A stretch of DNA of 64,000 bases from Streptomyces sp. Ag109_O5-1 (GTDB taxonomy: Bacteria; Actinomycetota; Actinomycetes; Streptomycetales; Streptomycetaceae): the NCBI RefSeq assembly GCF_003814875.1, contig NZ_RKQF01000001.1, forward strand, positions 5,456,001 to 5,520,000, in the 5' to 3' direction. The number at the start of each line of letters is the position of its first letter. The stretch's first letter is position 1. Below are positions 32,505 to 42,703 of this stretch, piece after piece. A program made the position numbers and the translations under genes. Below the pieces are notes generated by a model. The model did no database searches and was not told the DNA's origin. It was given only the letters and a program-made list of their open reading frames with translations.

Positions 32505-32960
32505 CGGAACCTCATGGGATAGGCAACAGGGACTCCCGCCCGGCACCGGCTCACACCGGCAGCCGCCGAACGGGTCATCCCTTGGTAACCCGAACACCAG
32601 GAATCACCCAAACCCCCCGGTCTACGACGCCTCCTAGTATCCAGGCGGAAACTTGACTCTTTTTTGACAGAGCACCCATGACCGGACAAACCCGACCCAG
32701 CACCGGCACTGCAGTCCGAGCCTCAGGGACCTTCGGAGGAAAAGTCCCCTTTCACTCAGGCAGCAGGTCGCACTATCCCCGTTAGTAACGGACATTTCGT
32801 CCGTGCGGTATGTCACCGGCCCACGCGATCCGCGCCCACCGAAACATGCTGCACACCTCTGGCCACCTACCCGCCGGTAACCCTACGGTTCCCCTCGCGC
32901 CATCTGCCCCACTCACCATGCCCCTGACATAGCCATGGACGCGAGAGGACACCCCCACCG
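32505..32960. other. Intergenic region between M23 and phosphatase genes
   Basis: 456 bp without a gene. On the minus strand about 135 nt upstream of the M23 start are GC-rich and contain possible stems (for instance CGGGT...ACCCG). An ACGGAC-ATTTC-GTCCGT hairpin lies at about 32787-32803. On the plus strand GGTAACCCTAC and GGTTCCCCTCG (32876-32897) form adjacent 11-mers that weakly resemble PHO-box repeats. I cannot assign a known riboswitch. Confidence 0.5.
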
Positions 32961-33563
32961 ATGACCACAGGCACCTGGACCCGCCGCATATCCGTCACCG
33001 TCGTCTCCCTGGCCGCGCTCGCCGGGGCGGCCGCGCCGGCCCAGGCCGCGACGGAGAGCAGCTCCACCACGGTCGACTACGCCACCTGGCAGCAGGACTG
33101 CCAGTCCGTGATGGACCAGGCCCTGCCCTACCTGAAGAGCCGGATCGCCGCCGCGAAGCCGGGCGAGAAGCAGGCGATCGTCTTCGACATCGACAACACC
33201 ACGCTGGAGACCGACTTCGGCTTCAGCTACCCGCAGCCGGCCAACAAGCCGGTGCTGAACGTGGCCAGGTACGCCCAGGAGCACGGCGTCTCCCTGTTCT
33301 TCGTGACGGCCCGCCCCGGGATCATCTACCTGCCCACCGAGTACAACCTCGAGTACGACGGCTACCAGGTCTCCGGCTTGTACGTCCGCGGCTTCCTCGA
33401 CCTCTTCAAGGACGTCGCCGCCTACAAGACCGCCCAGCGTGTCGACATCGAGAACAAGGGCTACGACATCATCGCGAACATCGGCAACAGCGCCTCCGAC
33501 CTCTCGGGCGGCCACGCCGACAAGACGTTCAAGCTGCCGGACTACAACGGCCAGCTGTCGTAA
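32961..33563 (+). CDS. Secreted HAD superfamily acid phosphatase (class B type)
   Basis: A 200-residue secreted phosphatase. The signal peptide covers about 1-30 (TTGTWTRRISVTVVSLAALA). The HAD nucleophile motif is VFDIDNTTLE, motif II FFVTARPG and motif III IANIGNSASDL, typical of class B acid phosphatases. It likely releases phosphate from organic esters outside the cell. The nucleophile is the first Asp of DIDNT. The start is supported by GAGAGGA about 10 nt upstream. Confidence 0.92.
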   Translation: MTTGTWTRRISVTVVSLAALAGAAAPAQAATESSSTTVDYATWQQDCQSVMDQALPYLKSRIAAAKPGEKQAIVFDIDNTTLETDFGFSYPQPANKPVLNVARYAQEHGVSLFFVTARPGIIYLPTEYNLEYDGYQVSGLYVRGFLDLFKDVAAYKTAQRVDIENKGYDIIANIGNSASDLSGGHADKTFKLPDYNGQLS

Positions 33564-33610
33564 CTCACCGCTAGGCTCCATCCGTTCGCAGGAATCACGG
33601 GGGTGGGCGG

Positions 33611-35353
33611 ATGGAGCCGGCGGTACTGGGTGGCAAGCTGGCGTCGAGCCTGATGGGCCCGCTGCTGAAGAGGCTCTTCGTGGCGGACGGGCCGGGCGCG
33701 GGGCTGGTGGACAGGCCGGTACGGCTGAGGAGCCTGGTGTCCTTCCGCGGCGAGAAACGTGCGCTGGTCGAGAAGGACGTGCACAAGCTCGCCGAGCACC
33801 TGGTCCGGCAGGCGGTCGACTCACCGGGTGAGCCGCCCTTCCGGGCCGGGGAACAGATCGCCGTGGCCGACGCGCTGGCCCGCAGACTGCTCGCCCTCGG
33901 CGATCTGGACATGGACGACGTCCAGGCCGTACGGCTGGGCCACCGCGAACTGGCCGCGAAGCTGGCGCACGCGGCAGCCGCGCCCGACGGCCTTTCCCCC
34001 GACGCCCGCCACTTCCTCGACTCCGCGACGGAATGGGCCTGCCTGCAGATCCTGGAGTTCTTCACCCGCCGCTCCACCTTTGTGGCCCGCACCCTGGTGG
34101 AACAGACCCGTTCCCAGGCCGAACTGATCGCCAAGATCGACGCGTTGCTCGCCCGTGCACCGCGCCCCGACGCACGTGACACGGGGTTCGAGCGCCGCTA
34201 CCGCTCGTACGTCGCCCAGCACCACAACCACCTCACCATCTACGGCATCGATCTGCGGGACTCCCCCGACCACTGGCCGCTCGAAGTCGCCTATCTGAGC
34301 CTGGAGGCCACCGCCGACGAGGAGCGTTCCCTCCCCGGGGACGGCTCCGGCCCGGCCCCCGCCACCCTCCGGCTGCCCGCCGAGGAGGCCCTCCACGCCC
34401 ACGACCGCGTCCTGCTGCGCGGCGACGCGGGTTCGGGCAAGACGACGCTGGTGCAGTGGCTCGCGGTGACGGCCGCGCAGGAGGGCGCGCGCATCCCGTA
34501 CGTCCTGCCGTTGCGCACCCTGATCCGCGGCGGCGCCCTCCCCGCCCCCGAGGCCTTCCTGACCGCGGTGAGCTGCCCGCTGTCCGCCCCCCAGGGCTGG
34601 GCGGAACGCGTCCTGGCGGCGGGCCGCGGCCTGGTCCTCGTCGACGGCCTGGACGAGATCCCCGACGCCGACCGCCACGGCACCCGCGCCTGGCTGCTCT
34701 CCCTCATCCACGCCTTCCCGGGCAACCGCTGGCTCCTGACCTCACGCCCCTCCGCGGTCCGCCCCGACTGGCTCGCCGCGGAGGGCTTCCGCGAACTGAC
34801 CCTGGCCCCCATGCGCCGCACCGACGTGGCGACCTTCGTCCGCCGCTGGCACACGGCGGCCCGGGCCCCGGAGTTCGAGGGCCCGCTCCTCGACTCCCTC
34901 CGCACCAAACGCGACCTCGCCCGGCTCGCCACCAACCCCCTGATGTGCGGGCTGATCTGCGCCCTGCACCGGGAGCGGCGCGGCTATCTCCCCACCGGCC
35001 GCAAGGAGTTGTACGAGGCCGCCCTCACGATGCTGCTGGCCCGCCGCGACCGGGAGCGGGGCATGGGGTCCGTGGACGAGGTGGAACTGGGCGAGGAGAC
35101 CCAGCTGGAACTCCTGCAACGCCTCGCCTACGCGCTGGTGCTGAGCGGCCGCATCGAGATGGACCTGGAGACGGCCGAGGCGCCGCTGACTTCCAGACCC
35201 GGGCCCGACTTCCGTACCCGGGCCCGACTTCCGGACACGGGGACGGGCCCGACTTCCGGACACGGGATGGGCCGGCTTCCGGACACGGGAAAGGGGCCGG
35301 TGCTGGAAAGCACCGGCCCCTTCCTCATGGGGCTTTCGGCCTCTCGGCCGTGA
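33611..35353 (+). CDS. NACHT-domain NTPase, 3'-truncated
   Basis: A 580-residue STAND-type ATPase. Residues 1-200 are a helical N-terminal domain; RRYRSYVAQHHNHLTIYGID is the segment before NACHT. Walker A is GDAGSGKTT (271-279), Walker B LVLVDGLDEIP (341-351) and sensor TSRP (377-380). The C-terminal sensor/repeat domain expected in such proteins is missing: after about residue 526 the frame runs into five GC-rich repeats and through the terminator hairpin at 35293-35320 before it stops. Bacterial NACHT proteins include anti-phage sensors. This one is probably non-functional or altered at its sensing end. Confidence 0.85.
   Translation: MEPAVLGGKLASSLMGPLLKRLFVADGPGAGLVDRPVRLRSLVSFRGEKRALVEKDVHKLAEHLVRQAVDSPGEPPFRAGEQIAVADALARRLLALGDLDMDDVQAVRLGHRELAAKLAHAAAAPDGLSPDARHFLDSATEWACLQILEFFTRRSTFVARTLVEQTRSQAELIAKIDALLARAPRPDARDTGFERRYRSYVAQHHNHLTIYGIDLRDSPDHWPLEVAYLSLEATADEERSLPGDGSGPAPATLRLPAEEALHAHDRVLLRGDAGSGKTTLVQWLAVTAAQEGARIPYVLPLRTLIRGGALPAPEAFLTAVSCPLSAPQGWAERVLAAGRGLVLVDGLDEIPDADRHGTRAWLLSLIHAFPGNRWLLTSRPSAVRPDWLAAEGFRELTLAPMRRTDVATFVRRWHTAARAPEFEGPLLDSLRTKRDLARLATNPLMCGLICALHRERRGYLPTGRKELYEAALTMLLARRDRERGMGSVDEVELGEETQLELLQRLAYALVLSGRIEMDLETAEAPLTSRPGPDFRTRARLPDTGTGPTSGHGMGRLPDTGKGPVLESTGPFLMGLSASRP
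35188..35296 (+). repeat. Five GACTTCCGGACACGGG-type tandem repeats
   Basis: Units start at 35188, 35207, 35226, 35251 and 35275, with lengths 19, 19, 25, 24 and 22 bp, and the shared core GACTTCCGGACACGGG or GACTTCCGTACCCGGG. They replace the normal 3' part of the NACHT gene and end at the clpC terminator. Confidence 0.8.
35293..35320. terminator. Terminator between clpC and the NACHT gene
   Basis: A perfect 12-bp stem GGGGCCGGTGCT (35293-35304) / AGCACCGGCCCC (35309-35320) with a GGAA loop. It lies 36 bp past the clpC stop on the minus strand and is followed there by no T-run. The NACHT reading frame passes across it. Confidence 0.85.
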
Positions 35354-35356
35354 GGC

Positions 35357-37882
<2,526 letters not shown>

Positions 37883-38312
37883 CGTTAATCGCTCCTCAGA
37901 GCGGTCAGGCAGTGGGGGGAACTTCCCCTCTCTGTCCTTCCGCAGCTTAGTCCCGCAAGCGGGGACCGCTCATTCCAACTGCCGACACCGTCGATGGCCT
38001 CCTGACCCCGAACGCCGACATCTGCTCCAACCCGATGGTGCGAGACGATGTTCCCGCAGGCCAGGCAGTTACCCCTTCCCTCAGTACGCCGATGGCGAAC
38101 GTGAGACGGCCTCGCATGCGTGTCGCCCCCCTCCCACTAGGGATGTCTTACCCGTTCGGACTGACAGTCCATGCCGTGGGCCCCCGGTCCCTCCGCTACG
38201 GGCGAACAACCTTGCGTCCCTCCGGACCCCCGGGACCTCCCCGCGCGACACTCTGCGCATTCCCTCGCGCACCCAGCGTAACTCGGGTGGGGTCGGGACT
38301 GTTGGACTCGGC
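37883..38312. promoter_or_regulatory. clpC upstream region with ClgR-type operator
   Basis: 430 bp without a gene. GTACGC-CGATG-GCGAAC at 38084-38100 matches the ClgR operator GTTCGC-N5-GCG(AAC) with one difference, about 200 bp upstream of clpC. A further GCGAAC half site is near 38202-38207. I see no other clear element; the promoter of the SCO3374-type gene must also lie here. Confidence 0.6.
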
Positions 38313-39005
38313 ATGGCTGGCACAGTCCCTCCGACTGCTCCCACGGTCCCTCACCCCCGTCGTCCGCTCGGTTCCGGTTCCGGTGCTGGTTCCGGTGCTG
38401 CCGTGGCGCCGGACGGGCGGGCGGCCCGACTCCGGCACTGGTACGAGAACGATCTGGGCTGGGCAACAGTGCCCGCGCCGCCCGGAGAGCCGTTGCGGCT
38501 GGTCACGGGCGTGCGTTTCGATGTGCTGGACGTGCCTGCGGAGGCGGGCGCGAAGGCGCTCAGGCATCTTGGGCCGGGCTCTCCGGTGGCCCTACAGGGC
38601 GGCCGGATGCGGCTGCTGGTGGCCACGGGCGGCGCGGAGGAGCTGCCGGGGCTGCTGGAGTGGCTGGAGTGGGGCGCGCTGGCCCTGGACCTGCGGGCGC
38701 TGGGCGATCGGGGCCGGATGGACGCTCCGGCGCGGCCCGAGCCGGCTTCCACCGGAGTCCGGCTGCCTCCCGGCCCTGCGGAAGGCCGCGGTGAACCCGT
38801 GCAGGGGGCCGCCCTCTGGTTGCGGCCCCCCGAGTCGGGGTGCGAGGTCGAGGCCTCGCTGCCGACGCTGTCGGCCATGGGGGGCGTCGGAGGCGCCCCC
38901 GATCTCGTACGGCTGCTGGACACGGTGGCCACCGAGTGCCACCGCATCCGGCTGCGGCGCGCGGGCCGCGGGTCGGAGAACAGTCAGCTGTTGGCGTCCT
39001 CGTAG
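38313..39005 (+). CDS. SCO3374 family protein (prim-pol-like N-terminal segment)
   Basis: A 230-residue protein from ATG 38313. After a Pro/Gly-rich tail, ARLRHWYENDLGWATVPAPP and LVTGVRFDVLDVPAEAGAKAL resemble the N-terminal segment of the bifunctional DNA primase/polymerase-like proteins common in Streptomyces; LPGLLEWLEWGALALDLRALG and LWLRPPESG follow. No complete active-site set for a polymerase is visible, so catalytic function is doubtful. RefSeq uses the name SCO3374 family for this type. Its last 22 bp overlap the 3' end of lsr2, antisense. Starts upstream (38289 or earlier) are possible. Confidence 0.78.
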   Translation: MAGTVPPTAPTVPHPRRPLGSGSGAGSGAAVAPDGRAARLRHWYENDLGWATVPAPPGEPLRLVTGVRFDVLDVPAEAGAKALRHLGPGSPVALQGGRMRLLVATGGAEELPGLLEWLEWGALALDLRALGDRGRMDAPARPEPASTGVRLPPGPAEGRGEPVQGAALWLRPPESGCEVEASLPTLSAMGGVGGAPDLVRLLDTVATECHRIRLRRAGRGSENSQLLASS

Positions 39006-39319
39006 GCCTGGCGAATCGTCGCCGGAACACGGCCGCGGTCATTGACCTCGTAGCCGTTCTCCTTGGCCCACGCGCGAATCTGCGCGGTGTCCTGGCTGCC
39101 GCCGGAAGCCGCACGGGTCTTTCCGCGTCCGCCCGAAGCACGGCCACCGGTACGACGACCGCCCTTGACGTAGGCGTCGAGAAGGCCGCGCAGCTTGTCC
39201 GCATTGGCGGTCGTGAGGTCGATCTCGTATGTCTTGCCGTCCAGCGCGAACGTCACGGTCTCGTCCGCCTCGCCGCCGTCGAGGTCGTCGACAAGAAGGA
39301 CCTGAACCTTCTGTGCCAC
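38984..39319 (-). CDS. lsr2: Nucleoid-associated protein Lsr2
   Basis: A 111-residue H-NS-like xenogeneic silencer. The N-terminal dimerisation part has VQVLLVDDLDGGEADETV; the C-terminal DNA-binding part has IRAWAKENGYEVNDRGRVPA with the RGR minor-groove hook. GTG 39319 has AAGGAAA upstream and gives exact family length; the earlier ATG would add MKGNP. Lsr2 silences AT-rich acquired genes. The first codons lie 9 bp from an AT-richer stretch that probably holds its promoter (39360-39420). Confidence 0.95.
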   Translation of the reverse strand: MAQKVQVLLVDDLDGGEADETVTFALDGKTYEIDLTTANADKLRGLLDAYVKGGRRTGGRASGGRGKTRAASGGSQDTAQIRAWAKENGYEVNDRGRVPATIRQAYEDANS

Positions 39320-39550
39320 CGGATTTCCTTTCATCGATAACTTGAGGGCCGGGGGTGTGCGGCGTCCGCCGTTTCGCCGCCCCCTGTTATATGCAGTACT
39401 GCAGTACGTCGGAAAGCAAACCGCTTTTGCGGGGAAAACACAAACCCCTGGGAGAGACCAAGGCGCCCGCTCCCGTCCGGAAACATACGCGTTTCGGACA
39501 TAGGGCACCTGGGCAAGGCGGGACGCCCGGAATAGCGACCCCCTTGGCGA

Positions 39551-40084
39551 TCACAGATGCAGAAGCATCCGGCTGTTGCCCAAGGTGTTCGGTTTCACTC
39601 GTTCGAGTCCGAGGAACTCCGCGACACCCTCGTCATAGGAGCGCAACAGCTCCGCGTACACATCGGTGTCGACGGGCGTCTCGCCGATCTCCACGAAGCC
39701 GTGCTTCCCGAAGAACTCGACTTCGAAGGTCAGACAGAAAACGCGGCGAACACCAAGCCAACGTGCGGTCTCCAGCAACTTCTCCAGCAACTGATGACCG
39801 ACACCGGCACCCTTGAGACCCGGCTTCACCGCGAGAGTGCGCACTTCCGCGAGGTCCTCCCACATCACGTGCAGCGCACCGCAGCCGACCACCTCGGCGT
39901 TGTCGTCGCGTTCGGCGACCCAGAACTCCTGGATGTCCTCGTAAAGGGTCACCATGGCTTTGTCGAGCAGGATGCGGTCACGGACGTACGCGTCAAGGAG
40001 GTGGCGTACGGCCGCGACATCGCCGGTCCGGGCCCGCCGGACGGTGATGGCTTTTGCGGTGACTTCGGGGCGCATCGCTGACAT
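39551..40084 (-). CDS. ArgA-type amino-acid N-acetyltransferase (GNAT)
   Basis: A 177-residue GNAT enzyme. The acetyl-CoA loop is VKPGLKGAGVGHQLLEKLL and the C-terminal FEVEFFGKHGFVEIGET is typical. The whole resembles the single-domain N-acetylglutamate synthase of actinobacteria (M. tuberculosis Rv2747 type), which supplies the first step of arginine synthesis. ATG 40084 or 40075 could start it. It follows the BlaI-type regulator by 9 bp and is probably co-transcribed. A general acetyltransferase cannot be excluded. Confidence 0.85.
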   Translation of the reverse strand: MSAMRPEVTAKAITVRRARTGDVAAVRHLLDAYVRDRILLDKAMVTLYEDIQEFWVAERDDNAEVVGCGALHVMWEDLAEVRTLAVKPGLKGAGVGHQLLEKLLETARWLGVRRVFCLTFEVEFFGKHGFVEIGETPVDTDVYAELLRSYDEGVAEFLGLERVKPNTLGNSRMLLHL

Positions 40085-40093
40085 GAGCGGACG

Positions 40094-40543
40094 CTATCGC
40101 CCGCCGTGGTCCGCCACGGAGCCGGGGTTCTCCTCTTGGCGGGCTTCCCGGCCTTCGCGTTCTTCGTGCCGTTCCGCGGTATCGGGGCCCTGCACGATGC
40201 GTACGGCGTCCCGCAGGGCCTGCCGCTGTTCGTCGCTCATCATCCCGAAGAAGGCGACGAGAGCGGCCGCCGGGTTGTCACTCTGCGACCAGGCGTCGTT
40301 CATCAGGGCGGCGGCGTAGGCGGCCCTCGTGGAGACGGCCTCATATCGATAGGCGCGCCCTTCGGCCTCCCGCCGCACCCAGCCCTTCTGATGGAGATTG
40401 TCCAAAACGGTCATCACCGTGGTGTACGCGATGGACCGTTCCTGCTGAAGGTCTTCCAGGACTTCTCGAACGGTCACCGGGCGGTTCCACTTCCACACCC
40501 GCGTCATGACCGCGTCTTCGAGTTCTCCCAATGGGCGAGGCAC
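40094..40543 (-). CDS. BlaI/MecI/CopY family transcriptional repressor
   Basis: A 149-residue winged-helix repressor: GELEDAVMTRVWKWNRPVTV, VREVLEDLQQERSIAYTTVM, LDNLHQKGWVRREAEGRAYR. The C-terminal helical part is for dimerisation and ends in a charged tail. In the family such proteins are cut by BlaR-type membrane proteases; no blaR gene is adjacent. GTG 40543 is the only good start. It precedes the acetyltransferase gene by 9 bp. Confidence 0.93.
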   Translation of the reverse strand: MPRPLGELEDAVMTRVWKWNRPVTVREVLEDLQQERSIAYTTVMTVLDNLHQKGWVRREAEGRAYRYEAVSTRAAYAAALMNDAWSQSDNPAAALVAFFGMMSDEQRQALRDAVRIVQGPDTAERHEEREGREARQEENPGSVADHGGR

Positions 40544-40618
40544 AGCTCAGAACAATAGTGGGAGATCCCGCCAATGGCGTGCCGGACGTGCGCTTTCGCC
40601 AACAAAGGCGAACAAAAA

Positions 40619-40670
40619 GGGCGTACGACTCGGAAAGCACGGGTAGGACCGTGCGGCAAGTCGTACGCCC
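40619..40670 (-). terminator. Terminator of small membrane protein gene
   Basis: Outer stem GGGCGTACGACT (40619-40630) / AGTCGTACGCCC (40659-40670), 12 bp perfect, enclosing an inner stem GCACGG/CCGTGC (40637-40642 / 40649-40654). It lies 19 bp past the stop of the 61-residue gene and upstream of the BlaI-type gene. Confidence 0.8.
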
Positions 40671-40689
40671 GTGGCGGCGCTCTTCGCGG

Positions 40690-40875
40690 TCAGGCGTCGC
40701 CGTTGGGGGCGGCTGCGGCCTGGCGGGCGCCGGCCGCGCGCTCGAGGGCGGCGTCGACGGCTGCGTCCTCCTTGGCCTTGGCGGCCCCGCCCTGGGTCTT
40801 CACGATCACCCGGACCAGACCGATGAAGAAGACGGCCATGACGACCGGAGGCAGGAGCGCGGAGACGTATTCCAT
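40690..40875 (-). CDS. Small single-pass membrane protein
   Basis: A 61-residue protein: MEYVSALLPPVVMAVFFIGL forms one N-terminal helix, followed by a charged, Ala-rich tail (GGAAKAKEDAAVDAALERAA) that could be helical in the cytoplasm. Small proteins of this shape are conserved in Streptomyces but have no assigned function. The start ATG 40875 is the only one in frame near the helix. It is followed by a strong terminator. Confidence 0.8.
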   Translation of the reverse strand: MEYVSALLPPVVMAVFFIGLVRVIVKTQGGAAKAKEDAAVDAALERAAGARQAAAAPNGDA

Positions 40876-40965
40876 GTGTCCAGAGTAGCCATCAGGGATC
40901 GGGCGAAAGGGGCGGGGTGGGCGAAGCGTCGCGCAACGTCCGCGAGCTGCGCCTTCTCGGCCGGC

Positions 40966-41616
40966 TCAGCCGGCGGCGAGCTGCTGCGGAGGCTGCGCGG
41001 CGGGCGGTGGGGCGGGCCGGCGCCGGGGGAAGACCTCCCCCGGGGTCGGAATGGGGCGCTTGGGCGCGGCGGGCTCGGGGGCCGCCGGCTGCGGGGCGGG
41101 CCGCTCGGCGGGCTTCTCCTTCGGCTTCTTCTCCGGCTCCTTGGCCACACCGCCCGGCAGGGCCGTCAGGCGGGCCCTGGAGGCCGGAACGGCGGGCGCC
41201 GGTACCTTCCGGGCCCCCTGTGCGAAGCGGGCCCGCACATCGCGCTCGGCGAGATCCTGGCACCGGTCGAGCAGCGCGGCGGCGCCGGGGTTGCCCCGCA
41301 GCGCCCGCAGCGCCGCGAGATCGTCCGGGGTCGGACGGTGTCCGGCGCCCAGCGCCTCCTCCAGAAGGGTGAGGTAACCGGCGACGGTACCCGGCAGGGC
41401 GGCACGGTACCGGGCGAGATCGGCCACCAGGAAGGCACGCAGCCGGGCCCCCTCGCACATCGCCTCGTCGAGCGACTCGGCGAGCCGATGACAGTCCTTG
41501 ACGTCCTCGGCGGAGGCGGGACCGGGGTGAAGGGCGAGGGCGAGAGCACGGCGGAGCACACGCAGCTCCTCCGCACCGAACGCCATGCCGCCGCGGGATC
41601 CGTATGGCGTGGGCAT
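40966..41616 (-). CDS. Conserved helical protein with Pro/Lys-rich C-terminus
   Basis: From ATG 41616 the product has 216 residues (ATG 41586, MAFGAEELRVLRRALALALH, is an equally likely start). Residues 10-140 are helical (DCHRLAESLDEAMCEGARLR, DLARYRAALPGTVAGYLTLL), and the C-terminal 70 are Pro/Ala/Lys-rich (KEPEKKPKEKPAERPAPQPA), probably disordered. No membrane helix or signal is seen. Function unknown; related proteins occur beside coaX in other Streptomyces. Confidence 0.78.
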   Translation of the reverse strand: MPTPYGSRGGMAFGAEELRVLRRALALALHPGPASAEDVKDCHRLAESLDEAMCEGARLRAFLVADLARYRAALPGTVAGYLTLLEEALGAGHRPTPDDLAALRALRGNPGAAALLDRCQDLAERDVRARFAQGARKVPAPAVPASRARLTALPGGVAKEPEKKPKEKPAERPAPQPAAPEPAAPKRPIPTPGEVFPRRRPAPPPAAQPPQQLAAG

Positions 41617-41848
41617 GGACCGAAGATACGCGTAAATCAGACAAACTCGACATAGGGGGCAGGTGTGGCGCGACAGGGCCACCCACCTGGCGGCGACCAC
41701 GAACAACAATGGCCGGCGCTCAGCCACATCCAGCCCGTCCGGCGTCCGAGGACGAGGCCGTTCGGGCCGAAGCGGGGGTCCGGGGGCGGCAGCCCTCAGG
41801 ACGGGACCGACCCGGCGGGGGGCGAAGGGGGCGCGGCCCTCTGGTGAT

Positions 41849-41902
41849 GGGCCGGGTAGGGGCGGCGGGGGCGCAGTCCCCCGGCCCGCCCCCACCCGGC
41901 CC
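41849..41902 (-). terminator. Terminator after coaX
   Basis: A long GC hairpin: GGGCCGGGT (41849-41857) pairs with ACCCGGCCC (41894-41902), and GGGGCGG and CGGGGG inside pair with the matching C-rich arm. It touches the coaX stop codon and so probably ends the NAD/CoA operon. Confidence 0.75.
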
Positions 41903-42699
41903 TACATCCGTGACACGTTCCGCTCGTACACCAGCCGCAGCCCCACCAGCGTCAGCCACGGCTCGTGCTCGTCGATCACCGAGGACTCCCCCAGCACCAT
42001 CGGCGCCAGCCCGCCCGTCGCGATCACCGTCACATCGTCCGGATCCTCCGCCAGCTCCCGGGCCATCCGGCCGACCACCCCGTCGACCTGCCCGGCGAAG
42101 CCGTACACGATGCCCGCCTGCATGGCCTCGACCGTGTTCTTCCCGATCACGCTCCGCGGCCGCGCCACCTCGATCTTCCGCAGCTGCGCGCCCTTGACGC
42201 CCAGTGCCTCCACGGAGATCTCGATACCGGGCGCGATCACACCACCGACGTACTCCCCGCGCGCGGACACCGCGTCGAAGGTGGTGGCCGTACCGAAGTC
42301 GACGACGATCGCGGGCCCCCCGAACAGTTCGACCGCGGCGACCGCGTTGATGATCCGGTCCGCGCCGACCTCCTTGGGGTTGTCGGTCAGGATCGGCACG
42401 CCGGTCTTCACGCCGGGCTCTACCAGCACCGCCGGGACATCGCCGTAGTAGCGCCGCGTCACCTCGCGCAGCTCGTGCAGCACGGACGGCACGGTCGCGC
42501 AGATCGCGATGCCGTCGATGCCGTCGCCGAGCTCGTCACCCAGGAGCGGGTGCATGCCCATCAGGCCCTGGAGGAGCACCGCCAGTTCGTCGGCCGTACG
42601 GCGGGCGTCCGTGGAGATGCGCCAGTGCTCGACGATGTCCTCGCCGTCGAAGAGGCCGAGGACGGTGTGTGTGTTGCCGACGTCGATCGTGAGGAGCAT
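41902..42699 (-). CDS. coaX: Type III pantothenate kinase
   Basis: A 265-residue ASKHA-fold kinase that phosphorylates pantothenate in the first step of CoA synthesis. It begins MLLTIDVGNTHTVLGLFDGE; the pantothenate site GADRIINAVAAVE and the phosphate motif VVDFGTATTFD are present. It is 4 bp from nadC and is the last gene of the operon, so PanC (pantothenate synthesis) and CoaX (its use) are co-expressed with the NAD genes. Confidence 0.97.
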   Translation of the reverse strand: MLLTIDVGNTHTVLGLFDGEDIVEHWRISTDARRTADELAVLLQGLMGMHPLLGDELGDGIDGIAICATVPSVLHELREVTRRYYGDVPAVLVEPGVKTGVPILTDNPKEVGADRIINAVAAVELFGGPAIVVDFGTATTFDAVSARGEYVGGVIAPGIEISVEALGVKGAQLRKIEVARPRSVIGKNTVEAMQAGIVYGFAGQVDGVVGRMARELAEDPDDVTVIATGGLAPMVLGESSVIDEHEPWLTLVGLRLVYERNVSRM

Positions 42700-42703
42700 G
42701 GGT

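Noticed and set aside
32505..32700. c-di-AMP (ydaO-type) riboswitch upstream of the M23 gene
   Set aside because: Such riboswitches do precede wall hydrolases in Streptomyces and a GGGTGATTC-like string is present, but the other conserved strings (for example the CTAACCTCG-like part near the 3' end) are missing. I could not assign the fold.
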